From positions 4,774,001 through 4,838,000 of the forward strand of contig NZ_CP084058.1 in the NCBI RefSeq assembly GCF_020215645.1: a DNA stretch of 64,000 bases, read 5' to 3'. Positions 50,182 through 59,938 of this stretch are shown one piece after another. Under the pieces are notes generated by a model, which had not been told where the DNA came from, ran no database searches, and saw nothing but the letters and a program-made list of their open reading frames with translations. This DNA is from Nonomuraea gerenzanensis. GTDB taxonomy: Bacteria; Actinomycetota; Actinomycetes; Streptosporangiales; Streptosporangiaceae. The translations under genes and the position numbers were made by a program. Numbering within the stretch: position 1 is the first letter of the stretch; each line of letters begins with the position of its first letter.

Positions 50182-50979
50182 ATGGGTGCTGTTGCCGTAC
50201 ATGAGGATTCTTTCGGTACGTTGCTGCGTTCGTGGCGGCAGCGCAGGCGGGTGAGCCAGCTCGACCTGGCCATCGAGGCCGAGGTGTCGGCCAGGCACAT
50301 CAGCTTTCTGGAGACGGGCCGCGCCCGCCCGAGCCGCGAGATGGTGATGAAACTGGCCGAGGAGCTGGAGGTGCCCCTGCGGCACCGCAACAGGTTGCTG
50401 GTGGCGGCCGGGTTCGCGCCCGTCTATCCGGAGCGCGAGGTGCGTGCCCCCGAGATGGAGGTGGTCCGGCAGGCGCTGGACAAGATCCTGGCCGGGCACG
50501 AGCCGTACCCGGCGGTGGTGGTCGACGCGACGTGGAACCTGGTGGCGGCGAACTCCGCCGCCGCGATGTTCATGGAGGGGGTGCCCGCCGAGCTGCTCCA
50601 GGAGCCGATCAACGTGATGCGGCTGTCGCTGCATCCGCAGGCGATGGGCGGGCGGCTGCTGAATCTGGCCGAGGTGCGGGCCCACCTGCTGCACCAGCTG
50701 CGCAGGCAGGCGGAGATGTCCGGCAACGGGCGGCTCGCCGAGCTGCACGACGAGCTGGCCGCCTACACCTATCCCGGGGTGGACCTCAACGTGGCGCACG
50801 TGCCGGGGCCCGCCGACATCCTGGTGCCGCTGCGGATCGCGGCCGGGGACCGGGTGCTGTCGATGTTCACCACGATCGCGACGTTCGGCACGCCGGTGGA
50901 CGTGACGGTGTCCGAGCTGGCCATCGAGACGTTCTGGCCGAGCGACGAGGAGACCGCCGCCGCGTTCGGCAGGGCCTGA
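50182..50979 (+). CDS. XRE-family regulator with MmyB-like ligand domain
   Basis: This 265-aa regulator has an N-terminal HTH (FGTLLRSWRQRRRVSQLDLA, then VSARHISFLETGRARPSREMVMKLAEEL, about 10-65) and a C-terminal MmyB-like PAS-type domain (AVVVDATWNLVAANSAAAMFMEGVP, DILVPLRIAAGDRVLSMFTTIATFGTPVDVTVSELAIETFWPSDEETAAAF), thought to bind a fatty-acid-like ligand. MmyB-type regulators are often divergent from an SDR gene they control; here the divergent neighbour is the propeller/MoaD-like pair. Confidence 0.92.
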   Translation: MGAVAVHEDSFGTLLRSWRQRRRVSQLDLAIEAEVSARHISFLETGRARPSREMVMKLAEELEVPLRHRNRLLVAAGFAPVYPEREVRAPEMEVVRQALDKILAGHEPYPAVVVDATWNLVAANSAAAMFMEGVPAELLQEPINVMRLSLHPQAMGGRLLNLAEVRAHLLHQLRRQAEMSGNGRLAELHDELAAYTYPGVDLNVAHVPGPADILVPLRIAAGDRVLSMFTTIATFGTPVDVTVSELAIETFWPSDEETAAAFGRA

Positions 50980-50988
50980 ACGCGCCTG

Positions 50989-52434
50989 TCAGCGGGCGGT
51001 CGGGGAGGTGCCCGCCGGTGGTTCGCCGGTCGCGACGGACGCCTCGACGGCGATCGTGGGCGGGTCCCCGCCGGTGATCGCCAGGCCGCCCGTGACCGTG
51101 TGCGTGCGCACGTTGTACGCGCCGGCGGCCGGCGGGCCCGCCACCGGGAAGGCGGGGAAGGCGCTGCCGCCCGGCACCACCGAGGTGGAGATGTAGTCGC
51201 CCACCGTGCGGCCCTGCGTGCTGCCGGCCAGCCAGTCCGGCGCCATGCCCGCGTGCAGCTCCAGCGGCGGCGACCAGCTCTCGCCGCCGTTCGCGGAGGA
51301 GGTGTAGGCGACGGTGAGGCGGCAGGTGCCGGGCGCGCAGGCGGCGTCCGGGTAGCGGTAGTAGGCCAGCGCGAGCCGGGCCTGCTTGCCGGAGCTCTCG
51401 CGGTCCACGCCGAGGCCGGGGATGAAGTGGTCGCCGCCGTCCTCGGTGACCCGCAGCACCTCGCCCCACGTGGTGCCGTCGGCCGACCTGCTCAGCACGA
51501 TGTCGTTGCCCGCGCACTCCACCTGGAAGCGGCAGTCCTGCCAGACGACGTACACGGTGCCGGCCGCGTCCACCTCGGCCGACGGCAGCGGCGCGGCCCG
51601 CAGCCCGCCCGCCACGGTGTGCCGCTGCACGGGCGCGACCAGCACGCTGTCACTCCAGCTCGCGCCGCCGTCGCGGGAGCGGAAGGAGCGGATCTGGCCG
51701 TCGTCACTCAGATACGGCACCACCACGGCGCCGTTCGGCCGCACCACCGGCTGCCCGCCGAGACCGGTGGCGGAGGTGCCGGTCACGGCCCAGGTCAGGC
51801 CGCCGTCGGACGAGCGGGCCACCTTGATCGCGTTACCCGCCCCGTGGTCGTCGAACACCGCGTAGCAGGTGCCCAGGAACGCGCTGTCCGCGCCGTTGTC
51901 GCAGACGGCCCAGCTCTTGTCCAGGTCGCCGCCGGTGGCGGTGGTGACCGGCGCGCTCCAGGTCAGGCCGCCGTCGGTGGACCGGCTGGTCAGCACCGCC
52001 GCCCCGGTCACCCCGCCGGCGTCGCCGAGGGCGAGCGAGGTGACCAGCCACACCCCGTGCGCGGCGTCGAAGGCCACCGACGGGTCGCTGACCCGCGCGT
52101 GCGGGCCGCCGCCGAACGTCGTGATCCCGGGCAGCGTGCCCTTCGCCCAGGTGGCGCCGCCGTCCGTGGACGTGGCGAACGTGATGCCGGACGACCCTCC
52201 GTCGTGGAAGCGGCCCGCCTGCTGCGCGCTGACGATCGTCGAGCCCCACTGGTAGGTGTCGGGCCCCGCCGAGGTGCCGTACTGGGCGGCGGCGTTGGCG
52301 TAGGCGTCGGAGCCCAGCTCGGTCAGCGGCACGGCCTCCGCCGCGGCGGCCGAGGGGGACGGGGATAACAGCAGGGTCGCGGTGATGACGGTGACGAGTC
52401 CGCCGATTCCTCGGCGCCGGGCGGGTGATGGCAC
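50989..52434 (-). CDS. secreted sialidase-like Asp-box protein
   Basis: This 481-aa protein has a signal peptide (GLVTVITATLLLSPSPSAAAAEA) and at least five Asp-box motifs (SxDGGxTW: FATSTDGGATW, SRSTDGGLTW, ARSSDGGLTW, FRSRDGGASW, SRSADGTTW), the scaffold of a six-bladed sialidase fold. The catalytic residues of sialidases are not clear, so it may be a glycan-binding or other hydrolase. It is convergent with the MmyB-type regulator gene, with 9 bp between the ends. Confidence 0.82.
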   Translation of the reverse strand: MPSPARRRGIGGLVTVITATLLLSPSPSAAAAEAVPLTELGSDAYANAAAQYGTSAGPDTYQWGSTIVSAQQAGRFHDGGSSGITFATSTDGGATWAKGTLPGITTFGGGPHARVSDPSVAFDAAHGVWLVTSLALGDAGGVTGAAVLTSRSTDGGLTWSAPVTTATGGDLDKSWAVCDNGADSAFLGTCYAVFDDHGAGNAIKVARSSDGGLTWAVTGTSATGLGGQPVVRPNGAVVVPYLSDDGQIRSFRSRDGGASWSDSVLVAPVQRHTVAGGLRAAPLPSAEVDAAGTVYVVWQDCRFQVECAGNDIVLSRSADGTTWGEVLRVTEDGGDHFIPGLGVDRESSGKQARLALAYYRYPDAACAPGTCRLTVAYTSSANGGESWSPPLELHAGMAPDWLAGSTQGRTVGDYISTSVVPGGSAFPAFPVAGPPAAGAYNVRTHTVTGGLAITGGDPPTIAVEASVATGEPPAGTSPTAR

Positions 52435-52569
52435 GGGTTCACCTCACAAGGCGTGTCAACATCCACTTGGCACCGTCGGGGCCCCCGCTGTCAACCTCCT
52501 GATCCGGAACGGGCCCTTTCCGGCGGTCACCGCCCGGCGGGGCCGCCGGGGTGTCCGCACGTGGACAGG

Positions 52570-53688
52570 TCAGTGCTCGCCGTGGATGACGTCCCGGTGG
52601 ATGCGCGCCAGGGGCACGCCGTCGATCTGCAGGCACCGCACGGTCTCGTTGACCATGGAGGTCGGCCCGCACACGTACACGTCGTGCTCGGCCCAGGAGT
52701 GGAAGCGCCGCATCACCTGGGGCAGGCTGCCGCGCATGCCGTCGTAGGAGGGCTGGCCGGAGACCACGGGCAGCACCCGCAGCCAGGGGAACGACGACTG
52801 CATCCTGATCAGGTCGGGCAGGTCGTACAGCTCGCCGGCGGTGCGGGCGCCGTACAGCAGGTGGATGTTGGGGCGGCGGCCGGAGGCGATGACGGACTCG
52901 ATGATCGCCTTCAGCGGCGCCAGGCCCGTGCCGCCCGCCACGCACAGCATGTCGCGCACGCTGTGCTCGCGCGGGGCCATCGTGCCCATCGGCGGGCCCA
53001 CCATGAGCGTGTCGCCGACGCGGGTGTGCCTGATCAGCGTGGTCGACACCCAGCCGCCGGGCACCGAGCGCACGTGCAGCCTGATCGTGTTGTCGGGGCG
53101 CGGCGCGTTGGCGATCGAGAACGTCCGCCACACGCGGGGCCAGCGTGCCGTCTGCACGTTGACGTACTGGCCGGGTGTGAACGGCAGGCGCTGCGTGGGC
53201 CGCAGCGTGAGGACCGCGATGTCGCGGTGGCGCAGCTCGTGGTCGATGACCTCGGCCAGCCACCAGGCGGGGGAGACCCCGGCGTCCGACTCGGCCGACT
53301 CGATCATGAGGTTGGCCGCCGCCGTGTACGCCGACACCCACGCCGCCTCGATCTCATGGTTCCAGACGTCGGCGGCGAACCGCCGGATCGTGGCCAGCAG
53401 GGCGTTGCCCACGGCCGTGTAGTGCTCGGCGACCACGCCGTACTTGCGGTGGTCGCGGCCGAGCTGCCCGAGGAAGGCCGCCAGGCTGCCGGGACTGTCC
53501 AGGCTCCACACGATCCGGGTCAACGCCCCGAACAACCGGTCCCGCTGCACGTCCATGGCGGGCGGGAACATGCCCCTCAAGTGCGGGTTCTCGGCGAACA
53601 AACGGCCGTAGAAGTAGGCCGTGGCCTTGTCCGCCACGGGCTCGACGACGGAGAAACTCTCTTTGACCAGTCGCGGATTCAACGACAT
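52570..53688 (-). CDS. globin-FAD/NAD reductase (flavohemoprotein-like)
   Basis: This 372-aa protein has an N-terminal globin domain (VVEPVADKATAYFYGRLFAENPHLRGMFP, proximal His80 in GRDHRKYGV; about 1-135). A ferredoxin-reductase module follows: FAD motif RTFSIANAP, FTPGQYVNV, NAD motif CVAGGTGLAPLKAII and a C-terminal DVYVCGPTSMV. It resembles Hmp-type NO dioxygenases, so nitric oxide detoxification or O2 sensing is likely. The preceding 430-bp region is AT-rich and may carry its regulatory sites. Confidence 0.9.
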   Translation of the reverse strand: MSLNPRLVKESFSVVEPVADKATAYFYGRLFAENPHLRGMFPPAMDVQRDRLFGALTRIVWSLDSPGSLAAFLGQLGRDHRKYGVVAEHYTAVGNALLATIRRFAADVWNHEIEAAWVSAYTAAANLMIESAESDAGVSPAWWLAEVIDHELRHRDIAVLTLRPTQRLPFTPGQYVNVQTARWPRVWRTFSIANAPRPDNTIRLHVRSVPGGWVSTTLIRHTRVGDTLMVGPPMGTMAPREHSVRDMLCVAGGTGLAPLKAIIESVIASGRRPNIHLLYGARTAGELYDLPDLIRMQSSFPWLRVLPVVSGQPSYDGMRGSLPQVMRRFHSWAEHDVYVCGPTSMVNETVRCLQIDGVPLARIHRDVIHGEH

Positions 53689-54121
53689 TTACCCAACCCC
53701 ACCCTTTGACCGGAAACGCATTCCGGCTTCGGCCTGCACCTCCCTGACAGTCCGGGTCGTGAGCGCGGGGCCCTCCCCGGCCATTCCCGTGCGCTCGAAA
53801 TTGAGTCTTACACCACTGATGACGCGTCACAACCGATTCCCACCAATTTCGCTGGTTTTCGGTCCGCAAATGGGAATGTAAATATTATTCGTATCCGACA
53901 CCGCCGCCCGGCACCCCCGACCTCCTGCGCGTCCCCCCGGGAACCTTCACCCCCGGGCACGGACCGGGCGAATCCCGAAAAGCCCGTGTCTACGGGGGCA
54001 ACGGATCTTCGGGGATGGGTGACATATCGGAAAGGGAGTACGCCATGATGGGGCATGGGGCCGTCACCGAGCGTCCGAAGCCCGACGGCCGCCCGACTCC
54101 ACCATGCCCCCTGGAGATCGC
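53689..54121. promoter_or_regulatory. 433-bp divergent intergenic region
   Basis: No gene is seen. The part 53797-53900 is AT-rich. It contains CCGGAA-ACGCA-TTCCGG (about 53710-53726) close to the globin-reductase start and the perfect 10-bp palindrome TGACGCGTCA (53820-53829). These are candidate operators for the globin-reductase or the amidotransferase-like gene. Confidence 0.4.
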
Positions 54122-54808
54122 ATGTCCCGACCGCTGATCGGCATCACCGCCTACTTCGAAGCTGCCCGATGGGGCGACTGGGTGCGGGAGGCCGTGCTCT
54201 CCCCGCCCTCCTACGCCAAGGCGGTCGGGCGGGCAGGGGGCGCCCCCGTGGTGGTGCCGCCCCTGGCCCCCAGCGCCGCGGAGGACTACGTACGCGGCCT
54301 GAAGGGCGTCGTCCTGGCGGGCGGCGTCGAGCTGGCGGCCGAGACCTACAACGGCGAGCAGGACGAGCGCGTCTGCGAGCCGCAGGCCCAGCGCGACCGC
54401 TTCGAGCTGGCCCTGGCCAGGGCGGCCGTGCGGGCCGACATCCCGGTCCTGGCCGTCGCCAGGGGCATGCACGTGCTCAACGTCGCCCAGGGCGGCACGC
54501 TGATCCCGTGGCTGCCGGACGTGCTCGACAGCGACCGGCACGCCGAGCCCGACGGCGGCCACACGATCCAGGTCAGCGTCTCCAGCAAGCTGGGCAAGGC
54601 CGTCGGCGACCGGGTGGAGACCAGCGCGCCGCACCACCAGTCCGTACGCCGCCTCGGCTCCGGCCTGCTGGCCGTGGCCTGGGCGGAGGACCAGATCGTC
54701 GAGGGCATCGAGCTGCAGGGACACCGGTTCGGCGTGGGCGTCCAGTGGCATCCGGAAAGGAGCGGCGACAACCGCCTCTTCGATGCGTTCATCGAGGCGG
54801 CCCGCTAG
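54122..54808 (+). CDS. class I glutamine-amidotransferase-like protein lacking the catalytic Cys
   Basis: This 228-aa protein belongs to the PuuD-type (gamma-glutamyl-GABA hydrolase, peptidase C26) family: [35 protein letters not shown] and [13 protein letters not shown] with His210. The nucleophile elbow, normally GICRG, reads AVARG (111-115), so the Cys is Ala113 (codon GCC). It cannot use the family's thiol mechanism and may be a binding or regulatory protein. ATG 54122 gives the normal N-terminus. It is followed by an esterase and an enoyl-CoA hydratase. Confidence 0.85.
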   Translation: MSRPLIGITAYFEAARWGDWVREAVLSPPSYAKAVGRAGGAPVVVPPLAPSAAEDYVRGLKGVVLAGGVELAAETYNGEQDERVCEPQAQRDRFELALARAAVRADIPVLAVARGMHVLNVAQGGTLIPWLPDVLDSDRHAEPDGGHTIQVSVSSKLGKAVGDRVETSAPHHQSVRRLGSGLLAVAWAEDQIVEGIELQGHRFGVGVQWHPERSGDNRLFDAFIEAAR

Positions 54809-54811
54809 GCT
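54806..54811 (+). promoter_or_regulatory. -10 box overlapping a stop codon, for the esterase gene
   Basis: TAGGCT ends 6 nt before the ATG at 54818; its first three bases are the TAG stop of the upstream gene. No Shine-Dalgarno is present, consistent with a leaderless message. Confidence 0.5.
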
Positions 54812-54817
54812 GCGATC

Positions 54818-55732
54818 ATGCCGCTGCACCCCCAGGCGCGGGAGTACCTCGCCCGGTACCCATCGGATCTGAACGCCGACCTGGCCGCGCTCGACCTGGC
54901 CGCGATCCAGGAGATGCGCGCGCAGGACGAGTTCGCGGCCTACCGAGGGCCGCTGACGAAGCTGCCGTTCGTGCGCGACGAGGAGGCGGAGGGCGTCCCC
55001 ATCCGCATCTACCGCGCCGACCCGGGCGACGCCCCGCTGCCGGTCGTGGTCTACTTCCACGGCGGCGGCTGGGTGCTCGGCAGCGTCAGGCGCAACGACG
55101 CGGCCGCCCGCGACCTGGCCATCCGCACGCGGGCCGTGGTGGTGTCGGCCGACTACCGGCTGGCGCCCGAGCACCCGTTCCCCGCCGCCGCCGACGACGC
55201 CTGGACGGTCGTGCGCGACATCTTCGCCAGGCCCGCCTTCTACCAGAGCAACGGCAGCGTCGCCGTGAGCGGCGACAGCGCGGGCGGCAACCTGGCCGCC
55301 GTGGCCGCCTGGCAGGCCCGCGACGCGGGCCTGCGGCTGGCCCACCAGGTGCTCGTCTACCCGGTGCTGGACGTGGCCATGGACACGCCCAGCTACGCCG
55401 AGTTCGCCAAGGGCTTCGGCCTGGACGCCGCGGAGATGGCCTGGTTCGCCCGCCAGTACGCGCCGCAGGCCGACCCGGCCGACCCGCGCCTGTCCCCGCT
55501 GCGCCTGCCCGACGTGTCCGGCCTGGCCCCTGCCACCGTCGTGACCGCCGGCTGCGACGTGCTCAGGGACGAGGGCGAGCGCTACGCCGCCCGCCTGGCG
55601 GAGGCGGGCGTGCCGGTCGACGTGCGCAGGTTCGACGGCGCGGTGCACTCGTTCTACGTGCTGCCCGGCCTGTTCGACCAGGCGATCGAGGCCAGGGAGT
55701 ACGTCGCCGAGCGGCTGCGGGAGCACCTGTGA
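54818..55732 (+). CDS. HSL-family alpha/beta hydrolase (acetyl esterase/lipase)
   Basis: This 304-aa esterase has the oxyanion motif HGGGW ([13 protein letters not shown]), nucleophile motif GDSAGGNLA, and acid and base in [13 protein letters not shown] and [16 protein letters not shown], the complete hormone-sensitive-lipase triad. [13 protein letters not shown] is also characteristic. It has no signal peptide. Its TGA overlaps the enoyl-CoA hydratase ATG by 1 bp, suggesting they act in one catabolic path. Confidence 0.92.
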   Translation: MPLHPQAREYLARYPSDLNADLAALDLAAIQEMRAQDEFAAYRGPLTKLPFVRDEEAEGVPIRIYRADPGDAPLPVVVYFHGGGWVLGSVRRNDAAARDLAIRTRAVVVSADYRLAPEHPFPAAADDAWTVVRDIFARPAFYQSNGSVAVSGDSAGGNLAAVAAWQARDAGLRLAHQVLVYPVLDVAMDTPSYAEFAKGFGLDAAEMAWFARQYAPQADPADPRLSPLRLPDVSGLAPATVVTAGCDVLRDEGERYAARLAEAGVPVDVRRFDGAVHSFYVLPGLFDQAIEAREYVAERLREHL

Positions 55733-56514
55733 TGGACGCCTACACCAAGCTCAAGCTCGACACCCCGGCCGAGGGCGTGCTGCGCGTCACGATCAGCGAG
55801 CCCGCCAGGCTCAACGCCGTCGACGCGACCGCCCACCGCGAGCTGGGCGAGATCTGGCGCGACGCCGACCGCGACGAGAGCGTGCGCGCGATCGTGGTCA
55901 GGGGAGAGGGCCGGGCCTTCTCGGCGGGCGGCGATCTGTCCATGATCGAGGAGATGATGCGCGACCACGCCACCCGGCTGCGCGTGTTCGCCGAGGCCCG
56001 CGACATCGTCTACAACGTACTCAACTGCTCCAAGCCGGTCGTCTCCGCCATCCAGGGCCCGGCCGTCGGCGCCGGGCTGGCGGTCGCGCTGCTGGCCGAC
56101 ATCTCCGTGGCGGGCCGCACCGCGCGGATCATCGACGGCCACACCAGGCTGGGCGTCGCGGCGGGCGACCACGCCGCGATCATCTGGCCGCTGCTGTGCG
56201 GCATGGCCAAGGCCAAGTACCACCTGCTGCTGTGCGAGCCCGTCACGGGCGAGCAGGCCGAGCGGATGGGGCTCGTCAGCCTGTGCGTGGACGACGACGA
56301 GGTGCACGACAAGGCGATGGAGATCGCGGTCAGGCTCGCGGCCGGCGCCCAGGAGGCCATCAGGCTCACCAAGTACTCGCTCAACAACTGGCTGCGCCTG
56401 GCCGGCCCCGCCTTCGACGCCTCGCTGGCCATGGAGTTCCTCGGATTCACCGGCCCCGACGCAGGTGAGGGCGTGCGCGCGCTGCGCGAGAAGCGGCCAC
56501 CGGCATTCGGCTGA
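55732..56514 (+). CDS. enoyl-CoA hydratase/isomerase family protein
   Basis: This 260-aa crotonase-fold protein has [17 protein letters not shown] (first oxyanion loop), [29 protein letters not shown] (second) and a C-terminal trimerisation helix ([28 protein letters not shown]). The catalytic Glu of hydratases at the start of the next helix is not obvious: the sequence around [22 protein letters not shown] has Asp in its place. The reaction may therefore differ from hydration. It is coupled to the esterase gene. Confidence 0.88.
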   Translation: MDAYTKLKLDTPAEGVLRVTISEPARLNAVDATAHRELGEIWRDADRDESVRAIVVRGEGRAFSAGGDLSMIEEMMRDHATRLRVFAEARDIVYNVLNCSKPVVSAIQGPAVGAGLAVALLADISVAGRTARIIDGHTRLGVAAGDHAAIIWPLLCGMAKAKYHLLLCEPVTGEQAERMGLVSLCVDDDEVHDKAMEIAVRLAAGAQEAIRLTKYSLNNWLRLAGPAFDASLAMEFLGFTGPDAGEGVRALREKRPPAFG

Positions 56515-56741
56515 GCCCCGATCCGCGGCGGGACGAATGCTTCCCCGGGGCTCGGGTAGGCGCCCTTCACGGAGGACGACGACGGGGGAGGAGGTCAACC
56601 AACGCGGCTACCGGTCGCGGAAAGCCGCGGGGCGGTCCGAGTGCCCGCGCTGCGAGGGGTTGAGCAACCAGCTCCCCGCTTGAAGGCGTGGCCCGTCCGA
56701 TTTCGGCGCCAATCGGGCGGCCGGGCTCCCCGCCGGGGTCC

Positions 56742-57329
56742 CTAACGGGGGCGACGGGCGTGGAAGACGAAGGCAGGCGGAGTGTTCCGCCACACCGTAC
56801 GTCCCAGCACCACTTCCTCGAAGCGCTCCGCCAGCAGCGCACGGAACCGCCGTGCCGAGCTGAGCGGGATGGCGTGGATGTAGGAAAAGGTGGTGAACGC
56901 CGCACCCGGGCTCATCGCGCCCGTCACGGCACCCAGCAACTCATGCTGCAACTGGCTGGGGAACGCCGCCCAGGGCAGCCCGCTCACCACCACGTCCGCC
57001 ATGCGCAGCCCGCGCTCGGCCAGCAGTTCGCCCAGCCGGGTGGCGTCCTCGTTGGCCACGTCCACCTTCGGGAACCGCTCGGCCAGCAGCCCGGCCATGC
57101 GCTCGTTCAGCTCCACGGCCAGATGGTGCCCGCGCCCGCCCAGCCGCTGCTGGATCTCCGCGGTGAACGGGCCCGTGCCCGGCCCGAGCTCGACGACGAT
57201 CGGCTCGCCCTTCTCCGGGACGGGCGCGCAGACGGCCGCCGCCAGGTGTCGTGAGCTGGGCGCGAGCGCACCGATGGCCGCGGGGTTGCGCAGAAACTGG
57301 CCGAGGAACAGTGCGGTGTCGTTGGGCAT
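56742..57329 (-). CDS. SAM-dependent methyltransferase (PmtA/KsgA-like)
   Basis: This 195-aa protein has the SAM motif IVVELGPGTGPFTAEIQQRL and a post-II region VVSGLPWAAFP, in the manner of rRNA adenine or phospholipid N-methyltransferases. FLGQFLRNPAAIGALAPSSRHLAAAV at the N-terminus is typical of the PmtA-like group (phosphatidylethanolamine N-methyltransferase). The membrane-lipid role is an inference. It is divergent from the sensor kinase gene. Confidence 0.85.
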   Translation of the reverse strand: MPNDTALFLGQFLRNPAAIGALAPSSRHLAAAVCAPVPEKGEPIVVELGPGTGPFTAEIQQRLGGRGHHLAVELNERMAGLLAERFPKVDVANEDATRLGELLAERGLRMADVVVSGLPWAAFPSQLQHELLGAVTGAMSPGAAFTTFSYIHAIPLSSARRFRALLAERFEEVVLGRTVWRNTPPAFVFHARRPR

Positions 57330-57446
57330 GACCCGAACCTAGGCCCGCGACCGCACGTGATCGCTCCACCGTCCGGGCGGACCTCCGGCCAGTAGGAGGA
57401 GGCGCGCTCCTCCGCCGGGAGGAACAGCCGCACCCGCCAGGGCGGA

Positions 57447-57452
57447 TACGGT
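57447..57452 (+). promoter_or_regulatory. -10 box for the sensor kinase gene
   Basis: TACGGT lies 6 nt before ATG 57459; an in-frame GTG immediately follows the box. There is no Shine-Dalgarno. Confidence 0.45.
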
Positions 57453-57458
57453 GTGTCC

Positions 57459-59069
57459 ATGCGTTGGCGTGGCGTGCCGCTCGATATCCTGCTCGCGGCC
57501 TCCGGAGTGGGTCTCGACCTGCTGACCACGGCCAAGGCGGGCGACACCGAGTTCCTGCCCGCCGAGATGAACATCCCGATGGCGCTGCTCGTCGGCCTGC
57601 CCATGGGGCTGGTGCGCCGCTGGCCGGTGCTGGTCAGCCTCTACCTGGCCGCCGCCCTGGTCGTCACCGACCAGCTCGGCTCGTTCACCTCCAACACCGC
57701 CCAGATCCTCGTCTGCGTGTCGCTCGGCGTGGCCGGCTACAGCTCCCAGGTGCGTGCCACCGCCCTGGCCGTGGGCGCGTCGATCGTCGCCACCGCGTTC
57801 AACATCGCCGACCCCGGCCTCGCGCTCACCGGCAACATGTGGATGTACTCCATCCTCCTGCCCGTCTTCCCCGCCGTGCTGGGCGCCTACCTGCGCAGCT
57901 CGGCGGAGCGGCTGGAGGAGCGCGAGGTCACGCCCGACGCGCTGCTCGCCGCCGGCGGCGTGGCGATCACCGTGCTGAGCACCTGGACCACCTGGCACTC
58001 CGGCGCCCAGCCCGTCTGGGTGGTCGGCCTGCTCGCCGTGGTGGGCGGCCTGTCACTGGGCATCGCCAGGCGGCTGCCCGGGCTGGTCTTCCTGCTGCAG
58101 GGCGTGCTGCTCGTCTCGGCCGACACCTATCTGAACGCCGCCGTCAACACATGCGTGATCCTCACGCTCATCGCCATCGGCGTGTTCGCCATGCGCGTGG
58201 TGTCCTGGGCCTGGACGGTGGCCGCGTACGTGACCGGCTGCCTGCTCACCGCGATCGCCGTCGTCGGCGACAACACCGAGATCACCACCTTCCGCGTGGG
58301 GGTCCTCATGACGCTGGTCGCCACGCCCATCGCGATCGGCCGCTACCTGGGCGTGCGGCGCGCCGCCGCGGCCACCGAGAAGCTGGTCGCCGAGGAGGCG
58401 GCCCGCGCCGCCGTCGCCCAGGTGCGCGCCGACCAGCTCGCCGAGCGCGAGCGCATCGCCCGCGACGTGCACGACATCGTCGCCCACCACGTCGGCGCCA
58501 TGGTGCTGCGGGCCAGCGCCGCCCGCTACGCCGCCCCCGACGGGCCCGTCGCCGACGCGCTCAACGACATCAGGGAGACCGGCCACCAGGTGCTGCAGGA
58601 CCTGCGCGACCTGCTCGACCTGCTGCGCGACCCCGACCGCCAGCCCGACCTGCTGGCCAACCCCGCCGACGTGGTCCGCGAGTCCGCCGAGCGCATGGCG
58701 GCCGCCGGCCTCGTCGTCGACCTCGACCTCGACCCGGCCACCGACCAGGCCCCCTTGATCGCCCGCACCTCAGCGGCCCGCATCGTTCAGGAAGGACTCA
58801 CCAACGTGCTCAAACACGCAGGCCCCGGCACCTGGGTCCGCGTATCCGTCACGCCCGCCGAAGAGGGGCTGGACGTCCAGATCCGCAACGGGCGCCCGCC
58901 CACCGCCATCGAGCGGCTGCCCTCCTCGGGGCGCGGCCTGGCCGGCATGCGCGAGCGGGTGCGCACCCTCGGCGGCACCCTCAGCGCCGGGCCCGACGGC
59001 GAGGGCGGCTGGCTGCTGGCCGCCCACCTGCCCACCCACACCCGCGTGTCCCCGGGGAGTGCCGCATGA
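57459..59069 (+). CDS. sensor histidine kinase (HisKA_3, NarL-class)
   Basis: This 536-aa membrane kinase has about eight hydrophobic segments in residues 10-300, a short coiled coil, then the HisKA_3 dimerisation motif ERIARDVHDIVAHHVGAM with phospho-acceptor His338. The ATPase domain follows, with ARIVQEGLTNVLKHAGPG (N-box) and SSGRGLAGMRERV (G box). Its stop overlaps the response regulator ATG (ATGA), so they form a two-component system. Long multi-helix input domains of this kind usually sense membrane or envelope conditions. Confidence 0.92.
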   Translation: MRWRGVPLDILLAASGVGLDLLTTAKAGDTEFLPAEMNIPMALLVGLPMGLVRRWPVLVSLYLAAALVVTDQLGSFTSNTAQILVCVSLGVAGYSSQVRATALAVGASIVATAFNIADPGLALTGNMWMYSILLPVFPAVLGAYLRSSAERLEEREVTPDALLAAGGVAITVLSTWTTWHSGAQPVWVVGLLAVVGGLSLGIARRLPGLVFLLQGVLLVSADTYLNAAVNTCVILTLIAIGVFAMRVVSWAWTVAAYVTGCLLTAIAVVGDNTEITTFRVGVLMTLVATPIAIGRYLGVRRAAAATEKLVAEEAARAAVAQVRADQLAERERIARDVHDIVAHHVGAMVLRASAARYAAPDGPVADALNDIRETGHQVLQDLRDLLDLLRDPDRQPDLLANPADVVRESAERMAAAGLVVDLDLDPATDQAPLIARTSAARIVQEGLTNVLKHAGPGTWVRVSVTPAEEGLDVQIRNGRPPTAIERLPSSGRGLAGMRERVRTLGGTLSAGPDGEGGWLLAAHLPTHTRVSPGSAA

Positions 59070-59743
59070 TCCGCGTGCTGGTCGCCGACGACCAGGCGCT
59101 CGTCCGCGCGGGCGTGCGCATGCTGCTGCAGGCCACGGGCGACATGGAGGTCGTCGGCGAGGCCGACGACGGCGCCGAGGCCGTCCGCCTGGCCGAGCGG
59201 CACCTGCCCGACGTGATCCTCATGGACCTGCGCATGCCCAGGGTCGACGGCCTGGAGGCGATCAAGCGCGTGCTGGCCGCCCGGCCCGGCACCCGGATCG
59301 TGGTGCTGACCACGTTCGCCGAGGACGGCAACGTCTACGCCGCGCTGCGGGCCGGCGCCGTCGGCTTCCTGGTCAAGGACGACGAGCCGGAGCGCATGGT
59401 GGACGCCGTGCGCAGGGCCGCGGCCGGCGAGCAGCTCCTGGCGCCCTCCGTGCTGCGCCGCGTGGTCGAGCGGTTCCTGGCCGCCGAGGAGCAGGCCGCG
59501 CCCGCCGCGCCGCCCGGGCTGACCGAGCGGGAGCTGGAGGTGCTGGCCCTGGTCGGCACCGGCCTGTCCAACGCCGAGATCGCCGAGGAGCTGCACGTCG
59601 GCGTCACGACGGTCAAGACGCACATCGCCGCCGCGATGGACAAGCTGGGCCTGCGCAACCGCATCCAGGCCGCCGTCGTCGCCCACCGCACGGGGCTGGT
59701 GGACGCCTCCTTCCGTCCCGTACGGCCGCCGCGCGGCGGCTGA
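59066..59743 (+). CDS. LuxR/NarL-family response regulator
   Basis: This 225-aa regulator has a receiver domain with acidic pair Asp8-Asp9, phospho-acceptor Asp54 (VILMDLRMPRVDG), Thr in VLTTFAED and Lys in GFLVKDDEPE, then a Pro/Ala linker and a LuxR HTH (LTEREVEVLALVG-type, with LSNAEIAEELHVGVTTVKTH). It is the cognate partner of the kinase. Targets are unknown; a following repeat/hairpin array separates it from the next gene. Confidence 0.93.
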   Translation: MIRVLVADDQALVRAGVRMLLQATGDMEVVGEADDGAEAVRLAERHLPDVILMDLRMPRVDGLEAIKRVLAARPGTRIVVLTTFAEDGNVYAALRAGAVGFLVKDDEPERMVDAVRRAAAGEQLLAPSVLRRVVERFLAAEEQAAPAAPPGLTERELEVLALVGTGLSNAEIAEELHVGVTTVKTHIAAAMDKLGLRNRIQAAVVAHRTGLVDASFRPVRPPRGG

Positions 59744-59745
59744 GC

Positions 59746-59857
59746 GGTACGCCGGGCGGCTGGGCTGTACGCCGGGCGGCTGGGCTGTACGCCGGGCGGC
59801 GGGGATCAGCCGCCTGCGTCCTGTACGCCGGCGGCGGGATCAGCCGCCCGGCGTACC
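59746..59857. repeat. 20-bp tandem repeats forming nested hairpins (probable terminator)
   Basis: GTACGCCGGGCGGCTGGGCT repeats with period 20 from 59747, 59767 and 59787, with a degenerate copy at 59823. The first arm (59746-59762) is the exact 17-bp reverse complement of 59841-59857, so alternative hairpins are possible, besides a local GGCGGC/GCCGCC stem. It follows the response regulator stop and probably terminates the two-component operon. Confidence 0.75.
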
Positions 59858-59938
59858 GGTGAGTCATCCGGCAGGCTGACGACCTTCGGTGCCGCCCGCC
59901 GCGACCATGTGGTCCTTCGTCCAGTGAAAGGATCGTCC

